Position numbers and translations under genes: made by a program | Assembly (NCBI RefSeq): GCF_016756495.1 | Contig: NZ_AP023243.1 | Location: forward strand, 682,001 to 746,000 | DNA length: 64,000 nt | Direction of reading: 5' to 3' | Source of the DNA: Mesorhizobium sp. 113-3-3 | GTDB lineage: Bacteria > Pseudomonadota > Alphaproteobacteria > Rhizobiales > Rhizobiaceae | The notes under the pieces: generated by a model | What the model was told of the DNA's origin: nothing | Database searches by the model: none | Seen by the model: the letters and a program-made list of their open reading frames with translations, nothing else | In this document: positions 35,969 through 45,345 of the stretch, in pieces | Numbering within the stretch: position 1 is the stretch's first letter | Layout: every line of letters starts with the position of its first letter

Positions 35969-36231
35969 GGGTGCGCTTGAGCTCTGAGTGGAATCGAGGG
36001 CGGGGAGACTCAACTGCCGCAATAGGATCACCTACCGGCCGCAACCTCAACTAGAACATCTCCGGCAAATGTCATGGAAAGGGCTGCTGCTTTTCAGCAG
36101 CGAGCGATCGGGCTCGCGGCAGCCCAGCGCCGCCATGCGCGATATCGTCCGGGTTCGCCGCCAAAGCGAAGCATCACCATCGCTTTGGCCCTGTCCAGAC
36201 TTCAGCGGCGATTTCCGGCCGAGTCTGGAGA

Positions 36232-36762
36232 TTATGCGGGAACGTAGGTCAACCGGACCACATCCTCGCCCATCCGATCGTTGGTCATGAGGCGCAGCCG
36301 TGGCCGGGGGCCGGCGAAATACGGCTTGCCGTGACCAAGCACGACGGGGTGGAGGTAGATCCGGTACTCGTCGATCAGGCCAAGTTCGGTGAGGCTTTGC
36401 GCGAGGTTCGGGCCGGCAATCTCGATCTCCCCCTCGCGCTCGGCCTTCAACGCCCGGATCGCGCCCTCAAGATCACCCTGAACAAGGCTGGCGTTGGGGC
36501 CAACCGCCTTCAACGAGCGCGAGACGACCCATTTCGGCTGGTTCCGCCACGCCGCCGCGAAGGCGCGTTCGTCGGCATTCCATTCGGGATGATCGTCATC
36601 CCAGTACCGCATGATTTCATACATCTGGCGCCCATAGACACTGCCCGCCTGCGTCTGAGCCTCCGCGATGAAGTGGCGGAAGAGCGTCGGTCCCGGCGCA
36701 AATGACGTATGGTCGACATAGCCGTCCAGGGACTGGTTCATTCCGAACACGAGCTTGGCCAT
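36232..36762 (-). CDS. Dihydrofolate reductase-like (RibD C-terminal domain) protein
   Basis: A 176-aa RibD/DHFR-fold reductase. It starts MAKLVFGMNQSLDGYVDHTS, which is typical of the YwjB/YyaP-like group, and ends with LGLIDEYRIYLHPVVLGHGK and PYF. Such proteins bind NADPH; true dihydrofolate reduction is usually not their role and the substrate is unknown. It is monocistronic. Confidence 0.82.
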   Translation of the reverse strand: MAKLVFGMNQSLDGYVDHTSFAPGPTLFRHFIAEAQTQAGSVYGRQMYEIMRYWDDDHPEWNADERAFAAAWRNQPKWVVSRSLKAVGPNASLVQGDLEGAIRALKAEREGEIEIAGPNLAQSLTELGLIDEYRIYLHPVVLGHGKPYFAGPRPRLRLMTNDRMGEDVVRLTYVPA

Positions 36763-36960
36763 ACCTCTTCCTCCTCACCCGGCACGCGCGATCCTGATTG
36801 CGTTATGCAATCGGTTATAGGCTAGATCGACTGATCCTGTATCGCAATTGGTTTTTGGGGGACGCGCATGAATGTCGCGCTCAGTCGACTGGCACCTGGG
36901 TGATTTGCATTCCTCGAGACGGCCCGCCGCCGGGGTCCGGGCGACGCGCTTTGGGTCCCC

Positions 36961-37662
36961 TCACGACGCCTTCGCCATAAAACTCTGGTAGTCCGACTTT
37001 GCCTGCAGCAGGCGCAGCACGTTTTCGCGCGATCCCCGCACGTGGGCGCGGGCCAGGGCGCCTGCCCGGGCGGCATCGCCGGCGCAGATCGCCTCGACGA
37101 TCTCGGCATGCTCGTCGCGGGCGATCTTCCATTCGTCGAGCCACAAGAGTTCGGTCCAGACATAGTGCTGGCACTTGTCGAGGATGCCGCACAGCATGCC
37201 ATGCAGCATGGCATTGCCGCTGATCTCGGCGATGACGCGGTGCAGGTCGATGCCGACCTCCAGCTCCTGGAATTTTTCCTTTGTCGTGCGGTCGGGAATG
37301 GCGGCCAGCCGTTCGCATTCGGCCAGCATGGCGCGCAGCCGCGCCTTGTCCTTGTCGGTCGCGGCGGCCGCGGCCAGTTCGGTCGCATGACCGTCGAGCA
37401 GTTCGCGGATGTCGAAGGCCTCGCGAAACATGTTGATGTCGAACTCGGTGACGACATAGCCCTGGCGCGGCCGGCCGGTGACCAAGCCGTCGCGCTCGAG
37501 GCGGTTGAAGGCCTCACGCACCGGCGTGCGGCTGACATTGAGTTTTGCGGCAATGTCGTTCTCGGTGACGCGCGAGCCGGGCGGAATCTGTCCGGTCACG
37601 ATCATCGCCTTCAGCGAGGTGTAGACCGAGTCGCGCAGCGTGTTCTTGGTTTGCTTGCTCAA
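36961..37662 (-). CDS. GntR family (FadR/FCD) regulator
   Basis: A 233-aa regulator. The N-terminal winged HTH (about 10-75) includes IPPGSRVTENDIAAKLNVSR and TPVREAFNRLERDGLV. An FCD ligand domain follows with DIRELLDGHATELAA and His residues at HRVIAEISGN and HVRGSRENV that usually bind a metal. The best start is TTG at 37662; an ATG 20 codons in would truncate the HTH. It is divergent from the PotD-type operon, with a perfect TTGTATACAA operator between, so it likely controls that transporter in response to its substrate or a metabolite. Confidence 0.88.
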   Translation of the reverse strand: MSKQTKNTLRDSVYTSLKAMIVTGQIPPGSRVTENDIAAKLNVSRTPVREAFNRLERDGLVTGRPRQGYVVTEFDINMFREAFDIRELLDGHATELAAAAATDKDKARLRAMLAECERLAAIPDRTTKEKFQELEVGIDLHRVIAEISGNAMLHGMLCGILDKCQHYVWTELLWLDEWKIARDEHAEIVEAICAGDAARAGALARAHVRGSRENVLRLLQAKSDYQSFMAKAS

Positions 37663-37804
37663 AGATCCGTCCCCACCGGCAATCGATTTGCCTATCTCTA
37701 TTCGCAGTCGGCGCGATTTGCCACGCCTTGGCGGCGCTGCCCGCGTGCCTGTCAGCCTGCTTCGGACGGTGTTGACATCGCCGATCCCTAGGCTACACTC
37801 AAAA

Positions 37805-37814
37805 TTGTATACAA
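37805..37814. promoter_or_regulatory. GntR/FadR-type operator
   Basis: The perfect palindrome TTGTATACAA matches the FadR-subfamily core (T-N-GTATAC-N-A). It lies between the divergent gntR and binding-protein genes, about 50 bp upstream of the latter's start. Confidence 0.7.
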
Positions 37815-37863
37815 AATCGCATGCCAAATCAAAACAAATGGGAACACCGGCTGGAGAACCGAA

Positions 37864-38904
37864 ATGAAAACCATCAATAGCCTTGGGATTGCCGCGGTCG
37901 CGGGCCTCATGGCAGCGGCAGCGACGCCCGCTTTTGCCGCCGATACGATCACCGTCGCGTCGTGGGGCGGCACCTATCAAGAGGCGCAGACCAAGGCGTT
38001 CTTCGATCCGACCGCCAAAGCACTCGGCATCACCATCAAGCAGGACACCACCAACGGCCTCGACGACGTGCGGCTGCAGGTGACCGGCAATGCGGTGAAG
38101 TGGGACATCACCGAGCTTGGCGCCGACGAATGCGCGCGCGGCTCGAAGGAAGGGCTGTTCGAGAAGCTCGATTACGGCATCATCGACAAGAGCGGCATCA
38201 ACCCGAAGCTGGTCCATGACGACTGGGTCGGCATCTCCTACACTTCCGTCGTGCTCATCTACCGCACCGATGTGTTCGGCGACAAAGGGCCCAAGACCTG
38301 GGCCGACTTCTGGGACGTCAAAAAGTTTCCGGGACGGCGCGCGCTCTCCAGCAGCCAGGCGACGGAGACGCTGAGCGTCGCCGCTCTCGCCTCCGGCCTG
38401 CCGATCGACAAGGTCTATCCGGTCGACGTCGACGGCGCCTTGAAATCCGTCGACAAGATCCGCGGCCATGTCGATGCCTGGTGGACCTCCGGCGCCCAGG
38501 CCATGCAACTGGTCAAGGATGGCGAAGTCGACATGGCGAGCATCTGGAACGGCCGCGCCGGCACATTGAAGAAGGAAGGCGCGCCGGTCAGCTTCTCCTT
38601 CGACCAGGGCGTGCTGACCGCCGATTGCATGGTCATCCCCAAGGGCGCCAAGAACAAGGAAGCGGCGATGAAGGCGCTGGCGATGTTCGTCAGCCCGCAA
38701 TTGCAGGCCAATCTGCCGCTCTATGTCGACAACGGCCCGGTCAACGAAAAGGCCTTCGAGACCGGCAAGATCCCGCCGGAACGGATCAAGGACATCAATT
38801 CGGCGCCCGAAAACGTCAAGAAGCAGGTGCTGCAGGATGCCGAGTTCTGGCGTGACAACCTGGTCGAGGCGACCGAGAAGTTCAACAATCTGATCCAGCA
38901 ATAG
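37864..38904 (+). CDS. PotD/PotF-type ABC transporter substrate-binding protein
   Basis: A 346-aa periplasmic binding protein with a Sec signal peptide (MKTINSLGIAAVAGLMAAAA, cleavage after AFA at about 25) and the family opening DTITVASWGGTYQEAQTKAF. It belongs to the spermidine/putrescine (type II) binding-protein group; the true ligand could be a polyamine, opine or similar cation. It is first gene of an operon with ATPase, two permeases and a gamma-glutamyltransferase. A GGAGAA ribosome-binding site precedes the ATG. A RIME-like repeat separates it from the ATPase gene. Confidence 0.88.
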   Translation: MKTINSLGIAAVAGLMAAAATPAFAADTITVASWGGTYQEAQTKAFFDPTAKALGITIKQDTTNGLDDVRLQVTGNAVKWDITELGADECARGSKEGLFEKLDYGIIDKSGINPKLVHDDWVGISYTSVVLIYRTDVFGDKGPKTWADFWDVKKFPGRRALSSSQATETLSVAALASGLPIDKVYPVDVDGALKSVDKIRGHVDAWWTSGAQAMQLVKDGEVDMASIWNGRAGTLKKEGAPVSFSFDQGVLTADCMVIPKGAKNKEAAMKALAMFVSPQLQANLPLYVDNGPVNEKAFETGKIPPERIKDINSAPENVKKQVLQDAEFWRDNLVEATEKFNNLIQQ

Positions 38905-38980
38905 CTGCCTGGCAGACACTTCACGGCGGGGCGGCGCAAGCCGCAAAGGCAGCTTCGCCCCGTTACTCGTTGCCGGCCAG

Positions 38981-39080
38981 AGCGGTTCAGCGTTTCTCTA
39001 GAACGTCAAACCACTCTGTCTCTTTGTTTTTACGCAATTCCGAACGGAAAACCGCTCCACACTTTTCCTGGAATTGCTTT
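38981..39080 (-). repeat. RIME-like mosaic repeat, copy C (full length, inside an operon)
   Basis: A ~100-bp two-palindrome element in the minus orientation, with AAGCAATTCCAGGAAAAGTG at its right end and the second, more diverged palindrome at its left. It sits between the binding-protein and ATPase genes and ends immediately before the GAGGAG ribosome-binding site of the latter. It may attenuate or stabilise the mRNA so that the binding protein is made in excess. Confidence 0.75.
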
Positions 39081-39095
39081 GAGGAGAGAAGAATC

Positions 39096-40181
39096 TTGTC
39101 CATTGCGTCATCCGCGCTGCCGATCAGCATGCGCCGGATCGAGAAACGATTTGGCAGCGTATCGGTGCTGCGCGACCTGAACCTCGATGTCGAGGCCGGC
39201 GAGTTCCTGACGCTGCTCGGGCCTTCCGGCTCCGGAAAGACGACGCTGCTGATGATCCTGGCCGGTTTCGTGCGGGCCAATGGAGGGTCGATCAAGGTCG
39301 GCGACGACGAGATCATCACCACGCCGCCGCACAGGCGCAACATCGGCATGGTCTTCCAGAACTACGCGCTGTTTCCGCATATGAACGTTTTGCACAACAT
39401 CGCCTTTCCGCTGAAGCAGCGCGGCGTCGCGGCCGCCGAGACGGCCGAGCGTGTCGAAAAGGCGCTGGAGCTGGTGAAGCTCAAGGGCCTCGGCGAACGG
39501 CGTGTCGACCAGCTTTCCGGTGGCCAGCGTCAGCGCGTGGCGCTGGCGCGCGCCATCGTCTTCGAGCCGCGCATCGTGCTGATGGACGAGCCGCTTTCGG
39601 CGCTCGACAAGGGCCTGCGCGAGCATATGCAGATAGAGCTGCGCGCCCTGCACCGGCGGCTTGGCATGACGACGGTCTATGTCACGCACGACCAGCGCGA
39701 AGCCATCACCATGTCGGACCGCATCGCGGTGATGAATGCCGGACGCATCGAGCAGCTCGACAAGCCCGAGACGCTGTACGCCGCGCCGAAGACGCAATTC
39801 GTCGCCGGCTTCATCGGCGAATCGAATTTCATTCCCGTCGAGTGCCGCAACGGTTCGGTCTGGTACGAGGACAGGCGGATCCAGACGGCAGGGGCGCCGC
39901 CGGTCCCCGGCCAGCATCTGATGGTGGTGCGGCCGGAAAAGCTGCGGCTGGTCACGGCGGTCGAACCGTCGAGCGGTGTCAATGTGCTCAACGCCACGGT
40001 CGGCGACATCATCTACCAGGGTGACAGCTTCGTCTGCTACGTCTCACTGCGCGACGGCCGCCAGCTGACGCTGCGCGATTATTGCCGCAGCGATGTGCTG
40101 GCGCGACTGCCGCAGCCCGGCCAGCCGATCAGCCTCGGCCTCGATGCGCAGGATACCATCCTGGTGGCGGCAGAGGGATGA
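39096..40181 (+). CDS. PotA-type ABC transporter ATP-binding protein
   Basis: A 361-aa ATPase. Walker A is GPSGSGKTTLLM, the Q-loop region MVFQNYALFPHMNVLHNIAF, signature LSGGQRQRVALARA, Walker B IVLMDEPLSAL and the H-loop VTHDQREA. A C-terminal TOBE-like domain (about 270-361) follows. I prefer the TTG at 39096, which has GAGGAG upstream; the ATG at 39129 is an alternative. Its stop overlaps the next start (ATGA). Confidence 0.92.
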   Translation: MSIASSALPISMRRIEKRFGSVSVLRDLNLDVEAGEFLTLLGPSGSGKTTLLMILAGFVRANGGSIKVGDDEIITTPPHRRNIGMVFQNYALFPHMNVLHNIAFPLKQRGVAAAETAERVEKALELVKLKGLGERRVDQLSGGQRQRVALARAIVFEPRIVLMDEPLSALDKGLREHMQIELRALHRRLGMTTVYVTHDQREAITMSDRIAVMNAGRIEQLDKPETLYAAPKTQFVAGFIGESNFIPVECRNGSVWYEDRRIQTAGAPPVPGQHLMVVRPEKLRLVTAVEPSSGVNVLNATVGDIIYQGDSFVCYVSLRDGRQLTLRDYCRSDVLARLPQPGQPISLGLDAQDTILVAAEG

Positions 40182-41101
40182 GCGCGCAATCCGCCCTCCT
40201 GAGAGAATCAGCCGGCGCGGACCGGGACCTCAACGCGCAGGCGCTGCGCGCCGACGCGCGGCGCGAGTCGCTGCGGCTGCTGGCGCTTTTGTCGCCGAGC
40301 CTCTTCCTGGTCTTCGCCATCATCATCGTGCCGATCGGCTGGCTGTTCTGGCTCTCGCTGTACGACGAGGCAGGCGTCTTGAGCGCCTCCAACTATGCGC
40401 GCTTTTTCGAGCAGGCCTCCTACATCAAGACCTTCATCACCACCTTCAAGGTCGCCTTCATCGTCACCGGCGCGTGCGTGCTGTTGGGCTATCCCCTCGC
40501 CTACATGCTGTCGCAGCTGCCGCGCCGGGCGGCGTCGATCTGCCTGATCTTCGTCATCCTGCCGTTCTGGACTTCGGTGCTGGTGCGCACCTATGCCTGG
40601 CTGGTGATCCTGCAGCGCAAGGGCCTGATCAACAGCTGGCTGATCGACCTCGGCGTGATCAGCCAGCCGCTGTCGCTCGCCAACAATCTGTCCGGCGTCG
40701 TCATCGGCATGACGCACATACTTTTGCCGTTCCTGGTGCTGCCGCTCTATGCCTCGATGAAGACCATCGACACCGACTGCCTGCGCGCCGGGATGAACCT
40801 CGGCGCCGGGCCGGTCGCCACTTTCCGGCAGATCTTCTTTCCGCTGTCGCTGCCCGGCCTCGCCTCGGGCGTGGTCATCGTCTTCGTGCTCTGCCTCGGC
40901 TTCTTCGTGACGCCCGCACTGATGGGCGGCGGCAAGGTGATCATGTGGGCGATGCGCATGGAACAGACCACCAGCCTCTATTCCAACTGGGGCGCGGGCG
41001 CGGCGCTCGGCGTGGTGCTGCTGGTGGTCACGCTGGCGCTTCTTGGTCTCTTCCAATGGCTGCTCGGCGCGCGCGCCACCGGCGTGTGGAGTTCGCGATG
41101 A
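40178..41101 (+). CDS. PotB-type ABC transporter permease
   Basis: A 307-aa inner-membrane permease with about six helices and the binding-protein-dependent transport EAA-type loop (CLRAGMNLGAGPVATFRQIF). It starts with ATG overlapping the ATPase stop and ends overlapping the next permease (ATGA both times), so stoichiometric translation is expected. Confidence 0.92.
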   Translation: MSAQSALLRESAGADRDLNAQALRADARRESLRLLALLSPSLFLVFAIIIVPIGWLFWLSLYDEAGVLSASNYARFFEQASYIKTFITTFKVAFIVTGACVLLGYPLAYMLSQLPRRAASICLIFVILPFWTSVLVRTYAWLVILQRKGLINSWLIDLGVISQPLSLANNLSGVVIGMTHILLPFLVLPLYASMKTIDTDCLRAGMNLGAGPVATFRQIFFPLSLPGLASGVVIVFVLCLGFFVTPALMGGGKVIMWAMRMEQTTSLYSNWGAGAALGVVLLVVTLALLGLFQWLLGARATGVWSSR

Positions 41102-41898
41102 GCGCAGATATCGGCCTGCCTATCACACACCGGCAACGCCTGTGGCTTTACGCACTGGGCGGCCTGGTGTTGCTGTTCCTGATCGCGCCGTCGGTCATCA
41201 TCGTCATCATGTCGTTTTCGGATTCGACGCTGCTGCAATTCCCGCCGCAGCAATGGTCGCTGCGCTGGTACGAAACCTATTTCCAGTCGGTGGAATGGCG
41301 CGACGCAACCATCGTCTCGGTCAAGGTGGCTGTCATGACCGTGCTGGTGGCGACGCCGCTCGGCACCGCCGCCGCCTACGCCATCAACCGCGGCACGCTG
41401 CGCTTCAACGGCACCATCAACGGTCTGCTGACGGCGTCGCTGATCATCCCGGTGATCCTGATCGGAATCGGCACCTTCTTCCTCTACGCCCGCATCGGCC
41501 TCAACAACACGCTGACCGGCCTGGTCATCGCGCATACGGTGCAGGCCTTGCCGCTGGTGGTGCTGACCGTGCTGTCGGGCCTGCGCTCCTACGACATGAA
41601 CCAGGAGCGCGTGGCGCGCAGCCTGGGTGCCGGGCGCATCGCCGCCTTCTGGCAGGTGACGATGCCGCAGATCCGCTTCTCCATCGTCTCGGGCGGGCTG
41701 TTCGCCTTCATCACATCCTTCGACGAGGTGGTGGTTTCGCTGTTCATTTCGGGCGGCGAGACCACGACCTTGACGCGGCGCATGTTCAACGCACTGCGCG
41801 ACCAGATCGACCCGACCATCGCCGCCATCTCGACCTGCCTGATCGTGCTGTCCATCCTGCTCCTGTCGGTGGCGCAGATCTTCGGGCGGCGGCATTGA
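41098..41898 (+). CDS. PotC-type ABC transporter permease
   Basis: A 266-aa permease with six helices and the EAA loop (ERVARSLGAGRIAAFWQVTM). It is the second permease of the polyamine-type system. It starts at the ATG overlapping the preceding stop and is followed after 30 bp by the gamma-glutamyltransferase gene. Confidence 0.92.
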   Translation: MSADIGLPITHRQRLWLYALGGLVLLFLIAPSVIIVIMSFSDSTLLQFPPQQWSLRWYETYFQSVEWRDATIVSVKVAVMTVLVATPLGTAAAYAINRGTLRFNGTINGLLTASLIIPVILIGIGTFFLYARIGLNNTLTGLVIAHTVQALPLVVLTVLSGLRSYDMNQERVARSLGAGRIAAFWQVTMPQIRFSIVSGGLFAFITSFDEVVVSLFISGGETTTLTRRMFNALRDQIDPTIAAISTCLIVLSILLLSVAQIFGRRH

Positions 41899-41928
41899 TT
41901 TCATCAGACCATGGGATAACCAGACAGA

Positions 41929-43515
41929 ATGCGTGATTTCCAGTTTCCCGGCCGCTCGCCGGTTCGTGCCACGCAAGCGATTGCGGCGACCTCGCACCCG
42001 CTCGCGACCCTTGCCGCGATCGACATGCTGCGCGCGGGCGGCAATGCCATGGACGCCGCGGTCTGCGCCGCCGCCGTGCAAGGCGTCGTCGAGCCGCAGT
42101 CGACCGGCATCGGCGGCGATTGCTTTGTCCTCTATTCTCCCGGCGGACAGGGCGACGTGCTGGCCTTCAACGGTTCGGGCCGCGCGCCCGCCAAGGCTGA
42201 TGTCAACTGGTACCTGGACAAGGGTTTCAACGAGCTTCCCAAACAGGGGCCGCATGCGGTGACCGTGCCCGGAGCCGTCGATGCCTGGAGCCGGCTCCTG
42301 GAGGATCATGGCCGCAAGAGCCTGGCCGAGGTGCTGGCGCCTGCCATCCACTATGCCGAGAACGGCTATGTCGTGCATGACCGCGTCGCCTTCGACTGGG
42401 CCGAACCGGAGACCGACCTGTCGGCCGACGAGCATGCCGCGCGCATCTTCCTGCCGGGCGGCCAGGCGCCGAAGGCCGGCGACATCCACCGCCAGCCGGA
42501 ACTCGCCGCCACCTTGCGGATCATTGCCAAGCAGGGCCGCGCCGGCTTCTACGAGGGCGCCGTTGCCGACGACATGGTGCGCCGGCTCAATGAACTGGGC
42601 GGGCTGCATTCGCATGAGGATTTCGCGGCGACCAAGGGCGACTATGTGGCGCCGGTCAGCACCACCTATGGCGGCCATGACATCCACCAGATGCCGCCGA
42701 ACAATCAGGGGCTGACGGCGCTTTTGATGTTGAACGTGCTGTCCGGCTTCAAGCTCGGCGGGCTCGATCCCAACGGCGCCGAGCGCCTGCATCTGGAGAT
42801 TGAGGCCGGACGCCTGGCCTATCAGGATCGCGACCGCTATGTCGGCGACCAGGACGAGGTTCATGTGCCGATAAAGCAGCTTCTGTCCGGCGCCTATGCC
42901 GACCGGCTGCGCGCCGAGATCCGCCGCGACCGCGCCATGACGCATCTGCCGCGCCTCGACCTGCCCGGCAGCGACACGGTCTACATCTCGATCGTCGACC
43001 GCGATCGCAACGCGGTCTCCTTCATCAACTCGACTTATTATTCCTTCGGCAGCGGCGTCGTCGGCCCGAAGACCGGGATCGTCTTGCAGAACCGTGGCTC
43101 GAGTTTCCGCCTTGACCCGGCGCACCCCAACGCGATCGCGCCCGGCAAGCGGCCGATGCACACGATCATGCCCGGCATGGCGACGAAAAACGGCCGCGTG
43201 GTGATGCCGTTCGGCGTCATGGGCGGCGGTTACCAGCCTTTCGGCCATGTCCATCTTTTGACCAACATGATCGATTTCGGCATGGATCCACAGCAGGCGC
43301 TGGATGCGCCGCGTGTGTTCTACAATGACGATACGGTAGAGGCCGAACGCAACGTTCCCGCCGAGGCAATCGAAGGCTTGCGCAAGCGCGGCCATCGCGT
43401 CGTCGAACCGCAGCATCCGCTTGGTGGCGGGCAAGTGGTGCTGATCGACTGGGAAAAAGGCACGCTGACCGGCGCCTCCGATCCACGCAAGGATGGGATG
43501 GCGCTGGGGTATTGA
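41929..43515 (+). CDS. Gamma-glutamyltransferase family protein
   Basis: A 528-aa Ntn-hydrolase precursor. The autoprocessing site and nucleophile is Thr350 in DTVYISIVDRDRNAVS, which would split it into ~350- and ~178-aa chains. Other conserved parts are GGNAMDAAVCAAAVQGVVEP and VMGGGYQPFGHVHLLTNMID. There is no signal peptide, unlike classical periplasmic GGT, so it probably acts in the cytosol on gamma-glutamyl compounds imported by the adjacent transporter (inference). It is the last gene of the potDABC-like operon. Confidence 0.87.
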   Translation: MRDFQFPGRSPVRATQAIAATSHPLATLAAIDMLRAGGNAMDAAVCAAAVQGVVEPQSTGIGGDCFVLYSPGGQGDVLAFNGSGRAPAKADVNWYLDKGFNELPKQGPHAVTVPGAVDAWSRLLEDHGRKSLAEVLAPAIHYAENGYVVHDRVAFDWAEPETDLSADEHAARIFLPGGQAPKAGDIHRQPELAATLRIIAKQGRAGFYEGAVADDMVRRLNELGGLHSHEDFAATKGDYVAPVSTTYGGHDIHQMPPNNQGLTALLMLNVLSGFKLGGLDPNGAERLHLEIEAGRLAYQDRDRYVGDQDEVHVPIKQLLSGAYADRLRAEIRRDRAMTHLPRLDLPGSDTVYISIVDRDRNAVSFINSTYYSFGSGVVGPKTGIVLQNRGSSFRLDPAHPNAIAPGKRPMHTIMPGMATKNGRVVMPFGVMGGGYQPFGHVHLLTNMIDFGMDPQQALDAPRVFYNDDTVEAERNVPAEAIEGLRKRGHRVVEPQHPLGGGQVVLIDWEKGTLTGASDPRKDGMALGY

Positions 43516-43564
43516 GGGATGGCCAAGACGAACCGAGAATGGCCGCGACTGGCTTACGAACGTG

Positions 43565-43746
43565 GGCGCCGCCCCTCACCTGCCTGCCGGCATCCTATCC
43601 CCGTATAGTGACGGGGAGAGGGACGCGGTCGCGAATGATTTCGCCAATCGCCAGCGTTGCAAAGAAAGTGCCGACGTAGCGATCAGCCCTTTCTCCCCGT
43701 CACTACACGGGGAGAAATGCCCGGCAGGGCAATGAGGGGCGGCGCC
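43565..43746. repeat. MITE-like element with ~60-bp terminal inverted repeats
   Basis: The 307-bp gene-free stretch after the gamma-glutamyltransferase holds an inverted-repeat element. Its left arm begins GGCGCCGCCCCTCA and its right arm ends TGAGGGGCGGCGCC; the arms match imperfectly for about 60 bp. Each arm contains a nested hairpin (CCCCGT...ACGGGG). About 65 bp of unrelated sequence lies between the arms. It has no open frame of note and no transposase. Similar non-coding repeats are dispersed in rhizobial chromosomes (recalled, not searched). Confidence 0.7.
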
Positions 43747-43822
43747 GACGTCGGTAATTGTCCAGGGTCGGATCCATTCCTAGGCTTTCTAGAAGCAGTC
43801 GTTTGAAACATAGTCGGTGACC

Positions 43823-45343
43823 ATGAGCACGAATTCAAAAGACCTCTCCCATCGTCTCGCCGCCGGCGCCGACGACGCGCCGGCGATCCTGGCGCCCGAC
43901 AGGGCAACACTGACCCATGGCGGGCTGCGCGGCCTGATCAAGGCCACGGCCGAGCGACTGCATGCGCTCGGCATCGGCCGGGGCGACCGGGTGGCGATCG
44001 TGCTGCCGAACGGGCCGGAAATGGCCACCGCCTTCGTCGCTGTAGCGGCCGCCGCTTCGACGGCGCCGCTCAATCCCGCCTACCGCGCCGACGAGCTCGA
44101 TTTCTACCTCACCGACATCGGCGCCAAGGCCATCCTTGTCGCTGAGAATGAGACCGGTCCGGCGGTTGCGGTGGCCGAGCGGCTCGACATCGGCGTGTTG
44201 AGGCTCATCGTGCAACCGGATACCCCTGCCGGCAGCTTCACCATCGAGGGCGCGGCGATCGGTCCGCAGGCGGCGCCCGACATGGCAGGGGATGGCGACA
44301 TCGCGCTTTTGCTGCACACGTCGGGCACGACATCGCGGCCAAAGCTGGTGCCGCTCAGCCATGCCAACATCGCCGCCTCCGCCCGCCATATCGGCGCGAC
44401 GCTCGGCCTGAGCGCTGATGACCGCTGCCTGAACATCATGCCGCTGTTCCACATTCACGGGCTGATCGCGGCGGTCCTGTCGTCGCTGGCTGCGGGCGGC
44501 AGCATCTACTGCACGCCGGGCTTCAACGCGCTGCGCTTCTTCCAGTGGCTGGGCGACGCCAGGCCGAGCTGGTACACGGCGGTGCCGACCATGCACCAGG
44601 CGATCCTGCCACGGGCGGCGCGCAATGCCGAAGTGCTGGCGGCGGCGCGCCTGCGCTTCATCCGCTCGTCCTCGGCATCGCTGCCGGCGCAAGTGATGGC
44701 GGAACTCGAAGCGACCTTCGGCTGTCCGGTGATCGAATCCTATGGGATGACCGAGGCCGCCCACCAGATGGCGTCGAACCGGCTGCCGCCGGGCCTGCGC
44801 AAGCCGGGCAGCGTCGGCGCCGGCGCCGGACCGGAGGTAGCGGTGATGGCGCCCGACGGGCGGCTGATGGAAGCCGGCGAGACCGGCGAAATCGTCATTC
44901 GCGGACCCAATGTCACCGCAGGCTATGAGAAGAACCCGGATGCCAATGCCACCGCCTTCGCGCATGGCTGGTTCCACACCGGCGACCAGGGCGTGCTCGA
45001 CGAGGACGGCTATCTGCGCGTCACCGGCCGGCTGAAGGAGATCATCAACCGCGGTGGCGAAAAGATCTCGCCGCTCGAGGTCGACGACGTGCTGATGGAC
45101 CATCCGGCGGTGGCGCAGGTCGTCACCTTCGCGATGCCGCATGACAAGCTCGGCGAGGAGGTGGCGGCGGCCGTGGTGCTGCGCGAAGGCATGAGCGCCA
45201 CCGAAAGCGACATACGCGCTCACGCTGCGACGCGGCTCGCCGACTTCAAGGTGCCGCGCAAGGTCCTGATCCTGGACGAAATCCCCAAGGGTGCTACGGG
45301 CAAGCTGCAGCGCATCGGGCTCGCCGCCAAACTCGGGCTTTGA
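43823..45343 (+). CDS. AMP-forming acyl-CoA synthetase (oxalyl-CoA synthetase/AAE3-like)
   Basis: A 506-aa ANL-superfamily ligase. The P-loop is LLHTSGTTSRPKLVPLSH, the central motif is ESYGMTEAAHQM, the A8 hinge is TGRLKEIINRGGEKISPLEV, and the C-terminal catalytic Lys is in PKGATGKLQR. The compact size and TSRPK motif resemble AAE3/FCS1-type oxalate-CoA ligases, but substrate identity needs biochemical or phylogenetic support. An in-frame GTG six bases earlier is possible. The next gene follows after 2 bases. Confidence 0.83.
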   Translation: MSTNSKDLSHRLAAGADDAPAILAPDRATLTHGGLRGLIKATAERLHALGIGRGDRVAIVLPNGPEMATAFVAVAAAASTAPLNPAYRADELDFYLTDIGAKAILVAENETGPAVAVAERLDIGVLRLIVQPDTPAGSFTIEGAAIGPQAAPDMAGDGDIALLLHTSGTTSRPKLVPLSHANIAASARHIGATLGLSADDRCLNIMPLFHIHGLIAAVLSSLAAGGSIYCTPGFNALRFFQWLGDARPSWYTAVPTMHQAILPRAARNAEVLAAARLRFIRSSSASLPAQVMAELEATFGCPVIESYGMTEAAHQMASNRLPPGLRKPGSVGAGAGPEVAVMAPDGRLMEAGETGEIVIRGPNVTAGYEKNPDANATAFAHGWFHTGDQGVLDEDGYLRVTGRLKEIINRGGEKISPLEVDDVLMDHPAVAQVVTFAMPHDKLGEEVAAAVVLREGMSATESDIRAHAATRLADFKVPRKVLILDEIPKGATGKLQRIGLAAKLGL

Positions 45344-45345
45344 CG

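Noticed and set aside
36961..38946. A 661-codon open frame on the minus strand spanning gntR and the whole binding-protein gene
   Set aside because: The part above 37662 is the antisense of the signal-peptide-bearing PotD-type gene and of its promoter; only the 233-aa GntR segment has protein-family features.
43565..43746. A degenerate insertion sequence
   Set aside because: There is no transposase remnant; the core is only about 65 bp, so a non-autonomous repeat is the better description.
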